A stretch of 64,000 bases of DNA from Dryococelus australis. Lineage: Eukaryota > Arthropoda > Insecta > Phasmatodea > Phasmatidae. The position numbers and the translations under genes are program-made. The stretch is from the NCBI GenBank assembly GCA_029891345.1, contig CM057009.1, positions 210,422,709-210,486,708 of the forward strand. Reading direction: 5' to 3'. The number at the start of each line of letters is the position of its first letter. Position 1 is the first letter of the stretch. Under the pieces are notes generated by a model that had not been told where the DNA came from, did no database searches, and saw nothing but the letters and a program-made list of their open reading frames with translations. Positions 36,701 through 49,143 of this stretch are shown here, in pieces.

Positions 36701-38107
36701 ACAACCTAATATACGCACAGTCATTCATTGCATGAATTAATTATACCCTTTAGTTCCTTTAGGAAACTAACCATCAAGACAAAAAATCAATGATCATCAT
36801 TAAAGCTACACATATTATACGTGAGCACGTAACATTTCTAGCAACTAAAGAATACCTAAAATATATCAAATGACAATCTGACTTGTAACAGGTAATAACT
36901 AGAGTTTTAGAACAATTACGCAGCACCAGTGGGCGACGCACCTTGCCCTATTAAAGCCGCTGTGTTATAAAACACACTCTAAAAGACTTGCTAAAAAACT
37001 GAATTAAAATACAAAATACTAGTGGAGGTAGCTTTAAAGAAGCCCTAAACAAAGCTCCATAGGCTAAAATGAAATAGACAACACCAGGTTAAAATGAAAT
37101 TCTTGTCGCACCGATCTACATGCCACAGCAGTAGAGGCAGCACATCTGACCTTCCCCACTTTGGGCTGTGCACAGTGGAAAATTCCAACAAGCTAGGATC
37201 ACGAAACAGTAGTTACACATAACTTGACCTAGACACAATTTATAAAGGCAAGCTGAAAATGAATTTTGAAAATACACAGCTACTACCCGTCAACCTATAC
37301 CACTTGAAAACACAACATTTAAAACTACAATTTAAAACAAAATACCAAAGCGATCTCCACTGCTGTGATTCACCGTATTAAGCTCTTAACTCTCAGTTGC
37401 TTCCATCGCACACAGTGATACACACCCATACAATATTAAAAGAACTCAATTCCATGTCACTCATCTTAATTTCAAACAGTGATCAGGCTAGCAGGCGGCA
37501 TCACATGACAATGTCGTGAGCAGGTGAGTAGTAGTATCTACCAGGTTACAAACGAGAATGCCCAATGAAACATAGCTTGCTCCAGGTCAGGGAAGTATTA
37601 GGAGGGAGGGTATTGAGGGGAAGGCAGGAAGTAGGGAAACTGAGTAGGCACAAGCGGTGGCAATGGTAGCTGACATACGGCAACACCATCACAAATTTGA
37701 TTATAACTATCAAAATGATACATTCCTTCTTTATCAGCGGCTGCCTAGAAATACTCATAAATTATGTTTTTCTGAATCAATTTCATCACATTAACATCTC
37801 TCTATTTATTATGATAATTGTATCTGCCAACTAACAAAATAATATCAATGTTTTAGTTTTGAAATTATCCTTATAGGGCAGATAATTATAGAAATAAAAA
37901 TTGCTTATTACCTGGCACTCTGCAGGTTGTACAGGTATGTACCTAAACACTGTAAAAAAAGTTTTATTCTCATGAATGACACTACCTGAAGTTTTACATG
38001 GAGACTGTCTGAAAGATTTCAAATTAATGTGGTAACAATATTTTTGGCAGCAATGGTGATCATAAAGTTGAAAATATTTCTCAAGTTAACTATTTTACTA
38101 AATTTAC
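33729..38107. other. Unrecognised, probably intron or intergenic
   Basis: AT-rich with no recognised coding sequence. 35455-35690 is a GC-richer island without a clear frame. Two related segments of about 38 bases occur near 35283-35321 and 35362-35400 ('tttggtaaggtgtg...caatatcgcagt' and 'tttggtaaagcgtg...caatatcccagt'). The stretch just after 33728 could be the LTR of gypsy-4. If the ankyrin exon at 38108 is followed by further exons on the minus strand, they were not found here. Confidence 0.4.
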
Positions 38108-38308
38108 CTCCTGCAGTGGCTAGTGGCTTACTAGCAAGTGATTTTTGGTTGATAGAATACTCCTCCAACATGCGCACAACTGCATCATGTCCACTCTTTG
38201 CAGCAACACGTACAGCATTTCTCCCACAGCGGTCTGAGTGATTAGGGTCAGCACCGTGTTCCAGAAGAGACTTTACACAATCTTTATGACCTTCTTGGGC
38301 TGCTATTC
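38108..38308 (-). CDS. Host exon: last ankyrin repeats, ANKRD50-like
   Basis: Minus-strand exon of 201 bases with a consensus acceptor (pyrimidine-rich ...tttttgtag just upstream, AG at 38310-38309) and donor (GGAG|GTAAAT, GT at 38107-38106). It is open throughout in one frame, entering and leaving in the same phase. The product contains two ankyrin repeats: 'IAAQEGHKDCVKSLLEHGAD' with 'PNHSDRCGRNAVRVAAKSGH', then 'DAVVRMLEEYS' and a non-repeat tail. The pattern G-H...V..LL..GADPN is canonical. The pair plus tail closely resembles the last repeats of ankyrin repeat domain-containing protein 50, an endosomal sorting protein in vertebrates. The rest of the gene is outside the window or in exons not recognised. 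Exon status is well supported; the ortholog name is less certain. Confidence 0.8.
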
Positions 38309-39674
38309 CTACAAAAATAAATAACCCAAAGGGACTATAAAACTATGACAAGAACCAAAATGATGAGCCCATTACTGCCCATCTGTTACTAACAGATAGA
38401 GAAGCTTGCCAAAGCAAACTTTATCCTTACCCTTGAATCAGAGATAAATGAATATTTACTGAGGCCTAAAAATGTGAATTTCTGCCTTGGAGAATCTATG
38501 CAATTATCACTATATTTTAAATTTTCTTCATTTTATGTTACCTGTTAACAGAATGATAAGAAAGTATTTGGACAACATATAAACAGGAGCTTCATACACT
38601 GTTGCTTTACTTCTGAGCTGAGCTGTGGCAATTACTTTTATTGTATAGAGTTTTCCAGCAATCTTTCTGTGTGTATTCATAAGAGCAAACCCCAATTACC
38701 AACTTTTCGTGAGACCAGATATTTTCATCATCTTCAAATGTCCTTAAAGAAAAACTTTCTGTTATTTTATATTATTATTATTAACAGGGATGGTTACACC
38801 ATCATTAAAATTTATACATTATACTAATATCATACTTGTAAACCAACAAACTTCTTATCTGAATTAGTAACTCATCTTTAAAACTGACAAATATGGTATG
38901 ACTAATAGAGATCCGACACACAGAACCTGTTAATGTCCATCAAGCAAGTAAAGCATTATTTTCAGTTATTCTCATCATTAGCACAACAAATCACTTTAGC
39001 TTAAACATTATGTCTTAAAGAATCAATAAATTACAACTAATATTGTTTAAAAATTAAGTTAATAAATAGCAATACATCTAAAATAGCACCAAAATGCATG
39101 CTAATACACCACATAATACCACAATTTTAGACAGTGTATAGAACAAAACAATTAAGCTACAAAACCTGGTTTTTATCTGCGAAATTATGATTTTTAAGAA
39201 TTTTACATCAAATAAATTAAACATATGATATTAAAAATGATGTGGGTTCATAAATCAACTGTTTTCTAAGATGCTGGAAGATGGGAAGAGAAAAAGAGTA
39301 AATCCTAAGTTATTGGCATCCAAGTTGAATAATTACAAAATACACCATACAGACTTGGTTGAAAATGACATATAAACATGCCTAGAGAAATCAATAATTT
39401 GAAATCAAAATTTCTGTAATGGAATGGTTTTATAAAATTATATCAAAAATAAGTTTGTAACGTTAGTGATTTACGAAAAATTTAGATGGCTTGGAAACTT
39501 CTGCACATTTGACAGAAAATTATTATACACCAAACCGTAATATTTTTATCTTTAATAATAATGATGCAGGGTGAGCTTTAATTAAAACAATAATTATAAT
39601 TATAAGGGTTTTTCCGAAAAATGACAAAATAATACCTGGAAATAGGTTATAAGAACATAAGTAACCTGAAATCA
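38309..39674. other. Intron-like AT-rich sequence upstream of the ankyrin exon
   Basis: Noncoding AT-rich DNA with no recognised repeat. It precedes the exon in gene orientation and follows it in window coordinates, so it is probably intron. Confidence 0.5.
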
Positions 39675-42254
39675 GGCATGCTATGAGCAATTTGTTCACA
39701 GTACCTACAGAACATTGCCTAATTTTATTTAATCTTTACTTAATGATCTTGAGTTTCCTGGTACCTTTAAATCAGCATTTAGTGAGCAGCCCAACGGTAT
39801 AAATGGCTTCTGACACAGGGAGGGATAGATTGTGTCAACTGGAGAAGTCAGTGTGGCACCCTTTGTGAGCAGTTTGCTATACACGTGCCCGATAACATTG
39901 GTGTATTGTGTATCAAATGTGAGCATTTTGCTCCTGTGTACCCAATATCAGTAATGTAGGTATGTGAGAATTGTTTTCTTGTGTGCTCAATAGCTTTCAT
40001 GTTGTTTATTGAAATGTGAGTGGAAAAACTGTAAACAACTTTGAAGTGTACATGTGAAAAGAGTAAATGTTTCTTTGAAATATGCATGGCAAAACTGATG
40101 GTATGAAAATTATTTATAATATTGTCATGAATTTTTTTTTTTTTTAGTTTCCAGTAAAATGTCTAGTAAGGATCCAAAGTTATGGTAATCATAGATACAA
40201 CAATTATAAAATGAAGGTTATGATAGTATAATTAGTGACACTGATAATGAAAGTAAACACAATGAACACAACACTGTAAGTGAACTGTCAGGTGCTCAAC
40301 AAAGTGAAGGGAAAATAACTGAATGATTGTTGGATGAAAATTATTATTTATGAAAAGACAAACTGACAGGGTTAAACATATTCCATGCCGGCCAAGAAAT
40401 GTATGTACTAAGGCATGTGGTTATAACTCATCCGCCTTGTACCAAGGGCATTGCAAGAAATGAAGATTCAGTTTCGTTAAGTTGGAAATAATTTTTTCCA
40501 GTAACTGTTGTAGGAAAAATTGTTCATTGTACTAACAAGTGCCTAGCGAAAATGAGAGAAAAGCAATTTCGTCCACATGACTGCATAAATACTACACGTG
40601 AAGAAATGTACGCATTTCTGGGTATATTGTTCATGGCACGTTTGGAAAAGGCTCAGCATCTGAACTTACAAGCACTGTGGGTTGATGATAGGACGGCCCT
40701 AGATTATTTCATGGAAACTAAGTCAATAAAATGGTTTGCCACACTCCTTATGGCTCTCATGTTTGATGACTTGGACACTTAACAGGAACTAAAAAAGATG
40801 GATGATTTGGCTCCTATAAGAAAGATTTCTGAAGAATATGTTACCAAATGCAGCAGTTATTATCAGGTTGGGAAATATGTAACAATTGATGAAATGCTTG
40901 ATGCTTTTCGTGACCGCTGCAAATATCATCAGTACATTGTCAATAAATTTGCAAAATATGGCATAAATATTTATGCTCTAGTTGATGCAAGAATGTTCTA
41001 CACAAGTACACTGGAGATATATGGGAGTAAACAGCTCAAAGGCCAGTACAAAACTGACAACCGATCTAGCAGTGTGGTAAAACACCTGGTTACTCCTATA
41101 ACAAACACTGTGTGTAATATCACCATGGATAACTGTTTTACATCAGTCTGATTTGCAGAAGAACTTTTGAGGAATTACACACTGACAATAGTTTGGACAC
41201 TTCGTAAATATAAGTCGGAAATCCCATTACTGTTCCTGGACACAAAAGAAAGGTCAATCCACAGCAGTATACTTTGTTTCAGAGAAAAATGCCTCCTAGT
41301 GTCGTATATACAAAGAAAGCAAAGAAAGGAAAAATTGTGTTAACGTTATCAACAATGCATAACAGTGCCACAATTGATGAGTCAACAGGTGACATGTGTA
41401 AATCAGAGGTCATAACATTCTATAACCTTACCAAGGGAGGTGTGCATGTCTTTGATGACATGAAGGCATCTTACTCAGTGTCCAGAATAAGTAACTGGTG
41501 GCCACTCATTGTGTTGTCCACAATTATGAATGTCACCTGCATAAACAGTCATATAATTTACAAGTGCAACTCAGACAATCAAATCGACTGTCATACAGAC
41601 ATCAAAACTTTAACTTTGGAGCTCATGAAATATCAATTTGTTACAAGAGCTTCTATTCCCACTCTTCCAGAACTAGTGTGAACAATCAAATGTCTTGCTG
41701 GCTTGCGTGCTGTGGATAATCTGCCATCACCAACCCAAGGATTTTGTGGCATATGTCCTAGATGTAAGAAAAGACGAACTAAGAAGATGTGTGCCAAGTA
41801 TCACATACCAATATACAATGAACCTACACAGTTTACTTGCATAAGATGTGTGGATGGTGAAAAAAGTGACAATGAATAAAATACTAAAGTTGTACGGAGC
41901 AAACAGTTTATCTATCAGAGGTCACTAGCATGTGTAATTTTATGTGTGTTTGTCACAGAAAGCCTTTAGAGTGTTAAATTCTCATTTGAGATGTTTTTAT
42001 GTAATAACATTGGATTTCAGTGGAATATGAAACAATCACATCACGTTGGATAACATTTATTACTGTGCAATATTATGGTAAGTATTTTTCAACTTACAAA
42101 ATCTAATAGATTATATTTTATTTGTACATGCATATAAAAAATTAGTAATTTAAAATAGCTTTTAAGATCCATTTTGGTTAAATGATCACAGCACTACCTA
42201 ATGTGAGCAATTTGCTCAATATACACCCTATTGTGTACATTTTCATAGCATGCC
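39675..42254 (+). mobile_element. Decayed piggyBac element
   Basis: A piggyBac transposase at 40159-41879 is bracketed by an exact 12-base inverted pair: GGCATGCTATGA at 39675-39686 and its complement at 42243-42254. Part of it (GCATGC) is self-complementary, so this is only a candidate terminal repeat. Sub-terminal near-palindromes of the form GTGAGCAnTTTGCTC occur at about 39684-39699, 39865-39879, 39919-39933 and 42203-42218. Flanking TTAA target sites are not cleanly paired: one TTAA lies at 42265-42268 and none is adjacent on the left. Confidence 0.65.
40159..41879 (+). pseudogene. piggyBac transposase
   Basis: ATG at 40159 is followed by an acidic N-terminus with stops, then the DDE-like core in three open frames (40552-40782, 40798-41151, 41274-41681). 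Visible landmarks are 'FLGILFMARLEKAQ', 'ATLLMALMFDDLDT', 'YVTIDEMLDAFRDRCKYHQY' (first catalytic aspartate region), 'NITMDNCFTSV' (second) and 'GGVHVFDDMKASYSVSR' (third). The C-terminus has a cysteine-rich finger with 'GFCGICPRCKKRRTKKMCAKY' and a later C-x-x-C, ending at TAA 41877-41879. Only a few stops separate the blocks. Such enzymes excise precisely at TTAA. Three aspartates are visible, but stops inactivate it as a single protein. Confidence 0.95.
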
Positions 42255-44959
42255 CAATCACGCATTAATCACACTTAATACGAACTTCATGGAGGAGACC
42301 ATGTATTTTGCAGTATAGACAGTGAAATGTGATAGTGAGGGGGAATATGAAGACCGAGTGTATTTGCGTTACACAAGTAAAATTTATGTCAAATATATTT
42401 CTAATGGGTTGCTGAACCATGTTAAATGAGAGAATACCTTTGGAAAACAAACCTTAATTCACAAAATGTGATTCACAGGGTATATTTATGCAGATGCACT
42501 AAGGTTATACAGGAATAAACTAGAGTTGTTCCGATGCCATGTTTACAGATACAGATACCCTGATACCACTGCCGATACCAGTGCCCCTGGCACTTAATTT
42601 TAGAAAAAGTAATACTGTAAATGATACATTAAAAAACATTTCTCCTAAACTCGTTTAAATACAGAAAACAACATCTCAAAATACAATAAATAATTTATTG
42701 TACTCTGACACAAATTGCAAGCTGACCTAAAACTTTCAAACCCTCTGAAAATGAAAATAATATGACATCAAATGCAAGTAAAATTTTGAATGTCCGTGTC
42801 AAATTTTGAATGTCTCAGTCAAATTTTGAATGTCCCACACTCACTCTTACAGCGAGAGCGCACAAAGAAGTTATCGATCAGGCAGTGTGTTCACGGCGGC
42901 AGGGCAGAGGAGGGGTGGCGACAGAAGGATTATCTCTCCACATGCTGCTACATGTTGCCGACGCCTTATGCCCATGGCAAATGTTTGTCTTCTAAACCAA
43001 TTAAATATATTTTACTGCAAAGAAAACTTGTAATTTTGAGACAGATATTAACAAATAAGGCGCTTATAATTGATTTCTTCAATGTTTTTAATAATTTATT
43101 ATTCAAAACCACATCCTCTGATTTTCCTTGTACACCAACCTTAACAGGAAAAAAGCCCTTTAATCACAAAAGAAAACATCTTTCCAAATAATAATTGCCC
43201 ATTAAAATGTTTTGTGTAACATTTTCAGGTGAAACGATTTGCTTTGAAATACAAGTGATGTTACATTCAACCATTTTGAGCGGTGCATAATCTTGATAAA
43301 ATAAGGTTCGCAGGGCGTACTTTATTTGCTCTGCTGCCAGTGTGCGGCATGTGGGAGGCAAGCGAAGCGGGCGTGGTCGAGAGAGAATGTGCGTTATCTT
43401 TTGCTTAACAACAACTTTCCCTCTCAAGGGCTTGTGAGGGGAGGGAGGAAGGTGCATGGCTGAGAGGCATAAATAACAGTGAGAGAGAGGATGCTCAATC
43501 GCCACACTTGTTGCTATAGATAACCACTTCCCGTCTCGAAGGCATGTAGGGGAAGTAGCAAGCCAGACTCGCTCGCCGCACCATGCCACAGTGTCGACAG
43601 ACATGTTGGGAAGACAAGACATTAGACAGCGTGCCAAAGAGCTGTTATAAACGGCGGTGGTTTACGTGTATCACCATGATACATCTGTTGAACAACAATG
43701 CACAGAGACGGGAAACAAATGGGCATAAATTTTGGTCTTCTAGTTTAATTTTTACCTATTTCACATGATGGTTGTATGCAATTATGTCCATGTGAAGTGT
43801 TAAATTTAATTATTGTACAGAAATACTAGTGTTGGTCTAGAGTTTCAACACATTAGTATAGAAAATAAATGTGTTCTATATGGGAGTTATCAGCAATACA
43901 TCACCAAGGAGCTATATTCACCACATACATGGGTGAGTAACATCATTTATAGTGTAGTTTTTCACGTGGAAAGTAAGTTTAGTGAATTGTCCTGGGAGTA
44001 TTGCACTGAATGGCTTACATACTGCTGCCACACAGCCATGTAAAATGAAGATGACCTAACACAAGTAAACCTAATTTTACGATAGGTGAATCACAGGGGG
44101 TGGATGAACTGAGACATGCTTCTTTATTATAATTTTATAAGACACTTATCACATGTCTGCACACTCCACCCCTGAAGTAACCAATCATGAAGTTAGGTAA
44201 AGGTAGGTTAATTTAGGTCTTCTTGTATTAAAAATGGTTAGGTAACCCGAATGACTTAATTTAATTACATTTTACATTTTTAACCCCAAAATACCCCTCA
44301 TCTTCATAGCCCTCCCCACTATTTAATTTGGTAGTATGTACTGCAAATATTGTGATACCCTTAGTAAATTTGTGTTTAGTGTGATTAGTAACGTTGGTTT
44401 ATACAATTTTCCAAGATATTATTTGTATTTTTCAGAAAAGCAGTGACACTTAATAATTACCATTTAAACAAGATTTTTACCCTTGTTTATGTACCTGTAC
44501 AAATGATAAGTATTCAAAATTGTTAAATAATTAACTGCATAGAGCCGTTACAAAAATACAAACACAACCACAAAAATCTTAAAAATTGTTTCAATGAAAA
44601 TGATTTAAAAATTAAATCATAAGAACTTGTCCGTATTCATTATTACCACACAGACTAGATAGATGTGGTGATAAGGATGCATTATTAACACTACATTTGT
44701 GAAAATAAAATGAATAACATTTAGTATACATCATCTGATCCAAATAGGTTTTACAATACAAAATATTCATGTATAGATGGCACTCTGATCATAAGTGGAA
44801 GCGCACCACATGTCTGCGCCAGTCTGCGGCAAATAGACCAAGTGTCTCAACGCAGGTTATTTAACAACATAACCAGTGCAGCTGTTATAATATTCCATTG
44901 CAAGAGTATAACAGTAAATGTCTGGAATGCCTGGAAGATGAAGGAAAGCAATAAATGAA
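42255..44959. other. Unrecognised region, includes small tandem repeats
   Basis: 42522-42600 carries 'gagttgttccgatgcc' and several GATACC-like repeats, resembling ends of some insect DNA transposons, but no partner end was found. 42781-42836 holds three tandem 20-base units beginning 'aaattttgaatgtc'. 42840-43640 is GC-richer with frames on both strands that were not recognised. The rest is AT-rich. Confidence 0.4.
42781..42836 (+). repeat. Three tandem 20-bp units
   Basis: The units start at 42781, 42801 and 42821, each with 'aaattttgaatgtc' followed by six variable bases. Confidence 0.9.
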
Positions 44960-45546
44960 CAGGTAAGCTGCTTTAAGCATGGCTGTAGTTGTGACTCCAA
45001 GAAGGTGGCTGGATGATGCCACTTCCTTGGGGCATGACATGTCAGTGGTCCATCAGTGGTAGCGATGATGGGCGATATAGGGTTCCCAAAGCTACTAGCC
45101 CCAATAGTGCCATCTTGCAGCACTGATGAGAGCCTGGATAGAAGGATTGTTTGGGCTGCCCAGACTGAGAGAACAACAACTGCACATGCAATCAGAGCCA
45201 CTGTGTTCCCCCTCCCCATGTGTAAGCAAAATAACAAACAATTGAATGTTGGAGGTAGGTTTATGGTCTTGTATTCCTCTGGCACATTTACCCATGACAC
45301 CTGATTATTGTTGTGGACATCAATGATTTTGGGAGTGTGTTAGAGGCGAATGGAAAGCAGTGGTGTTCAATGATAAGATTAATTTCTCCATCATAGATGT
45401 TTGGGTGAATGGCTGTAATTACATTTGTCATACCATACCCACACCTGGGATTATGATATGGGGGACTATAAGCTACACATCCCAATCTGGTATTCATCTT
45501 TGGAGGGCCGTACTTGGCTGCCCTTCCTCATTAAAGATGTTCCTTA
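44960..45546 (+). pseudogene. Tc1-like transposase fragment interrupted by gypsy-2
   Basis: A plus-strand frame at 45056-45304 includes 'DESLDRRIVWAAQTERTTTA', resembling the second DNA-binding helix region of Tc1 transposases. 45360-45542 then reads 'AVVFNDKINFSI' (first catalytic aspartate context) and, after a shift, a 'PGIMIWGTISY' motif. The C-terminal half with the last catalytic residues is missing: coding similarity stops at 45546, exactly where the gypsy-2 LTR begins. Sequence after the provirus at 54682 does not obviously continue it. Confidence 0.65.
45543..45546. repeat. Target site duplication of gypsy-2, left
   Basis: CTTA, repeated at 54678-54681 directly after the 3' LTR. Four bases is a usual size for Ty3/gypsy integration. 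Confidence 0.85.
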
Positions 45547-46936
45547 TGACGTGTACCACATTCACCTCTCCCTAAAACCATTTATCCGGCCGAGCGCTAC
45601 ACCGCCACCACAGCAGGGACGTACACTCTGCAGACATGCAGAGCGCATTGAGTGTTTGTTGCGTATGATGAGTGCAAGTGTAACATAGGCCACGCTGGGG
45701 CAGCATAGACAGTGCTTGCCTGAGAGAGAGTAAGGAAGACTCTACAAGGCAGAGTGATACAAAAGAAGAACCTTCACAATACACTGAATAAAGGTCTTAC
45801 GGCTAATGCCATTACTATCAGTATTTGTTTTGTTAATAAAGGGTTCACTATTTTGTTTCATTTCTCCTGCCAGTGTTGTGTTGTGTTTCTTTGCAAGTGT
45901 ATATTTTCACCCCCATTGTTACCCTATGTCCATATTCATTTCATCAGTGTTATGCATGTATGTTTCATCCAGAGTCAATATTTTAATTTTCTGCATCACG
46001 CAATGTTAAGTTTCAGTAAGTAGAGCAGAGGTTCACGTGCCATGCAAAAAGTAGTTCTGATCTTGGCGCGCTAGCCGGTCCCACGCCCGCTCACGTGCCA
46101 AGGGATGGAGTTAGTAAGCATCTGACATCCATCAAGGGTGGTGCGTGTGATTATATGTTCCGTGTTTCCAGTGTACCAGGTAGCATCCATCGTTTGAGAC
46201 TGATCACATCACTGGAATAGTTTAATTAATACCGTAACCATTTGTTTCTCGCTGCCCGGTATACTACCCTCACTTCCCCGTGGTTTAGCATCGTCCGGAG
46301 AAGTATAAAACTTCCGTAAGTTTTTCTGCATGACGCAAGTCATTTTCTCTGTGTAACCGTGATGGCCGGTCTAAGCCATCCAAGCAAGTGTTAAGTGCCT
46401 CCCTGAGAGGTGTGTTAAGTTCACCGAACCAATACCCTTAGAACTTATCAGTGGGTAAGTTTATTTCGGTCGCCGCATGCTGCTTAAGGGGACAGGACCT
46501 AACAATACTCGCATCTACTGCAAGTGTTATTCATCAGGACTTAATCTCAATGTAAACGTATGTAAACGTCAGTATACCATATCAGTTATCAATATGGGCG
46601 TGCGGATAGCCCCGATAATTTTACTGCCAAATTGTCACTGCAGCAACACTGCGTGTAATCAGCCAATGGGTTACCGTTTAGGAAACACCCAATAATAGCA
46701 TCTACAGCCTTAACTGTGGAGAGGCCAACAACTTCAACAATTCAACGGGAGTTTTCGTCCGGGTGTACAGTCTGCAATCCTGAGGTCATCAAGAGTCGTC
46801 GTGCTACAGCATCATCCACCATCATGGCATTGCCTTAACGATGCCTGGTGTCTAATTGGGTAATTCCATCATTTCCACAGACCTCACAGCCTCTAAAATC
46901 CCATTTAACCCATTTCCATCCCACCGCATGCCATCA
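45547..46936 (+). repeat. 5' LTR of gypsy-2
   Basis: 1390 bp starting TGACGTGTACCAC and ending 'gccatca'. Contains 'tgaataaagg' at about 45784-45793, a candidate polyadenylation signal, and long stretches matched in order by 53346-54677. Confidence 0.95.
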
Positions 46937-46938
46937 GT

Positions 46939-46957
46939 TGGCATGCCCAAGTGGGGC
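46939..46957 (+). promoter_or_regulatory. gypsy-2 primer-binding site (Lys tRNA-like)
   Basis: TGGCATGCCCAAGTGGGGC starts two bases after the LTR. It resembles the complement of the animal lysine tRNA 3' end (TGGCGCCCAACGTGGGGC) apart from small indels. A second, similar block, TGGCTTGTCCAAGCGTGGGG, lies at 46992-47011. Confidence 0.75.
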
Positions 46958-47228
46958 TACTGTCTCATCACAACAATTGCCTACTGTCAATTGGCTTGTC
47001 CAAGCGTGGGGCAAAAACTTCCCGAAATTTTCTATCACCATTTCTCACAAAAAACTTTTCAGCAACTTTTCTGACAAAATTCCACGCATCTTAATACTAC
47101 CCACCAACGACAAGAGGACGACGGGAAAGAATCAACAAGGGCAACAGCAGCATTGTGGCACCTTTGGGACGCAGTCCAGACGCCAGGTTTGTCATGTGTT
47201 ATGTGTCCACAATTGAGTTAACTGTGCC

Positions 47229-49140
47229 ATGCCAAAATCCACGCCACGACGCCTGAAGGAGGAGCTGGGAGAAATGGCAAGGAGAAATGATGGGCGGGAA
47301 GTTCTGCCTCTCCTGTGCACACACTGTACACAGCAACTAACCACTTGCATGACGCCACGCTGCACATCAGCTGAGCGCACCATGTTGTTGACCCCCGCAC
47401 TGCGTCAGGTCGAGCAGGATAGCCGAATCACGAGAGGGAAGCACACCCCCTTCCCCCAATGCCGCGCTTCCATGAGCCGGTCACCCGCACCACGCATGTG
47501 ACTTTGTTGACAAACAAAGAATGGCTGGCAGGATCGCCAACAGTGCACCGGCGCTGTGGTGTCCTGAGTGTTTACGTCCTATGTCCAAGGACCCCATAGT
47601 CAATCATAAGGAAGGCAACAAGTGCCAACGCCATAGTCAACAACTGCCAATGTCATAGACCGGCCCAGCAACCAACCGCGTCACGATCAACTTCGAGTGT
47701 GAGACAATGACATTTTGCGAAACACAGTTAACTCATTTGTGCAAACAAAAGCTGACAATCAAAATTTTCCAAATTACCACCTTCTAAATTGTTGTGACAA
47801 TTTACTATGGAATGGTCAGGGCATTATTATGCTGCAGTGTACAGAGTGCAAGATAAATTTTCACATAGAATGCGAAAATGCAAAACAGTTAAATACTGCA
47901 ATGGGACTCGCATTCACCTGCCTGGGGTGCAACACAGTAGATAAAGAACAGGGCACCAACCACACGCAAACCATAATTGTTGAAGGAGAACCGCGAGCTA
48001 ACACTGTAAATTTACTGGATCAGTGGGATCACAAGATGTCAACAATCATTGTTCGAATGTTATGGTCGCACAGGATGGAAACAATCTAGCAGGAACAGTC
48101 ACATCTAGTGCTGCAACAGTGTACTGAAGCACGACAATAGAGAATGGAGCCGCCACGCGCCCACTTGACATACGTGGCTGAGGTAAACAAACCCGCACCG
48201 CCTGCATCAACCAAGACCAGTCCAACATTTTCCTTTCAACTGTTGACCCACTACTATCCATCAGTCCCTAATGTGTTTCCTGCACCTTTCTATCCTGCAA
48301 TGTTACAAACAATGTCACACCCTTCCAAAATTTCTTGCCCATGACACCGTACCCCAAAAATTGCATGGAAATGATAAAGCCACAGCAGGTTCCGGTAGGA
48401 AACGTCGCATGGAGCGAACTACAAAGGTTGATGCAAACAGGATGCCGCCAAGACCGGCTACAGGAAAGACGCCGGCAAAATTCCAGATGTTACTAACTTT
48501 TGCGGGAGCTCAGACGGAGGACCCCATAGCATTTTTGGACAACTGCGTATGGGGTTAGCAGGGAAGAATGGGCAAGCTGTGTTGGAGCGCAACTTCAAGA
48601 CGACATACTCTCTTGGTGGTTACCTCTTAATCACTATGGACTCCAGTGGGAGGAGTTCCAGCGATCGTTCCAATGGTGTTTCCACGGAGTATTTACATCC
48701 CTGCAGGCCCAGAGCAAGCTTACCTTGGAGGGACAACAACCGAGCGAGTCGACACGGTGTTCATAACCAGGAAGAACCACCTGGTAAAGCAATTTTACCC
48801 ACACTTGCCAGAGTGAGAGGTGATGGAGGTGATCGCCGAAATCACAAGACCAGAATTCAGGGTAGCATTGATACCATTTCTCAATGGTACTCTTGAGAAC
48901 ATGATTAACACAGCGATTATCTTGGAATGCATGTGCGAGCCACCTTGCCGTGAGAAGAGTGCAATATGATGGCGATACGAGCAACGGGATGGACCGCACC
49001 GTGAACAACCGCAACAACAAACAACAAAATTTTCCGGGACAGCATGCAACAAACGTGTTTAGGCAAGATTCAAAATTTCATAATACACTAAGGTCACGTG
49101 GTCAGAAACCACCCAAGAAAAGTGCAACGGTCTGAAACAG
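47229..49140 (+). pseudogene. gypsy-2 gag with zinc-finger-like segments
   Basis: The first frame (47229-47501) is basic. 47521-47650 reads 'ALWCPECLRPMSKDPIVNH' with a following C...H, a possible zinc-binding cluster. 47715-48089 is an open frame with a PHD-like pattern: C-C near its start, then 'MLQCTECKINFHIECE' and 'FTCLGCN'. Later frames carry a capsid-like segment, 'DPIAFLDNCVWG' and 'LSWWLPLNHYGLQWEEFQ', and a basic nucleocapsid-like end at 48950-49135. No C-x2-C-x4-H-x4-C knuckle was found. The PHD-like cluster is unusual for a gypsy gag and may be recruited. Frameshifts separate the blocks. Confidence 0.7.
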
Positions 49141-49143
49141 GAT

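Noticed and set aside
44857-45300. A 147-residue minus-strand frame with hydrophobic segments.
   Set aside because: The plus strand over the same bases carries Tc1-like transposase motifs; the minus frame has no recognised content.
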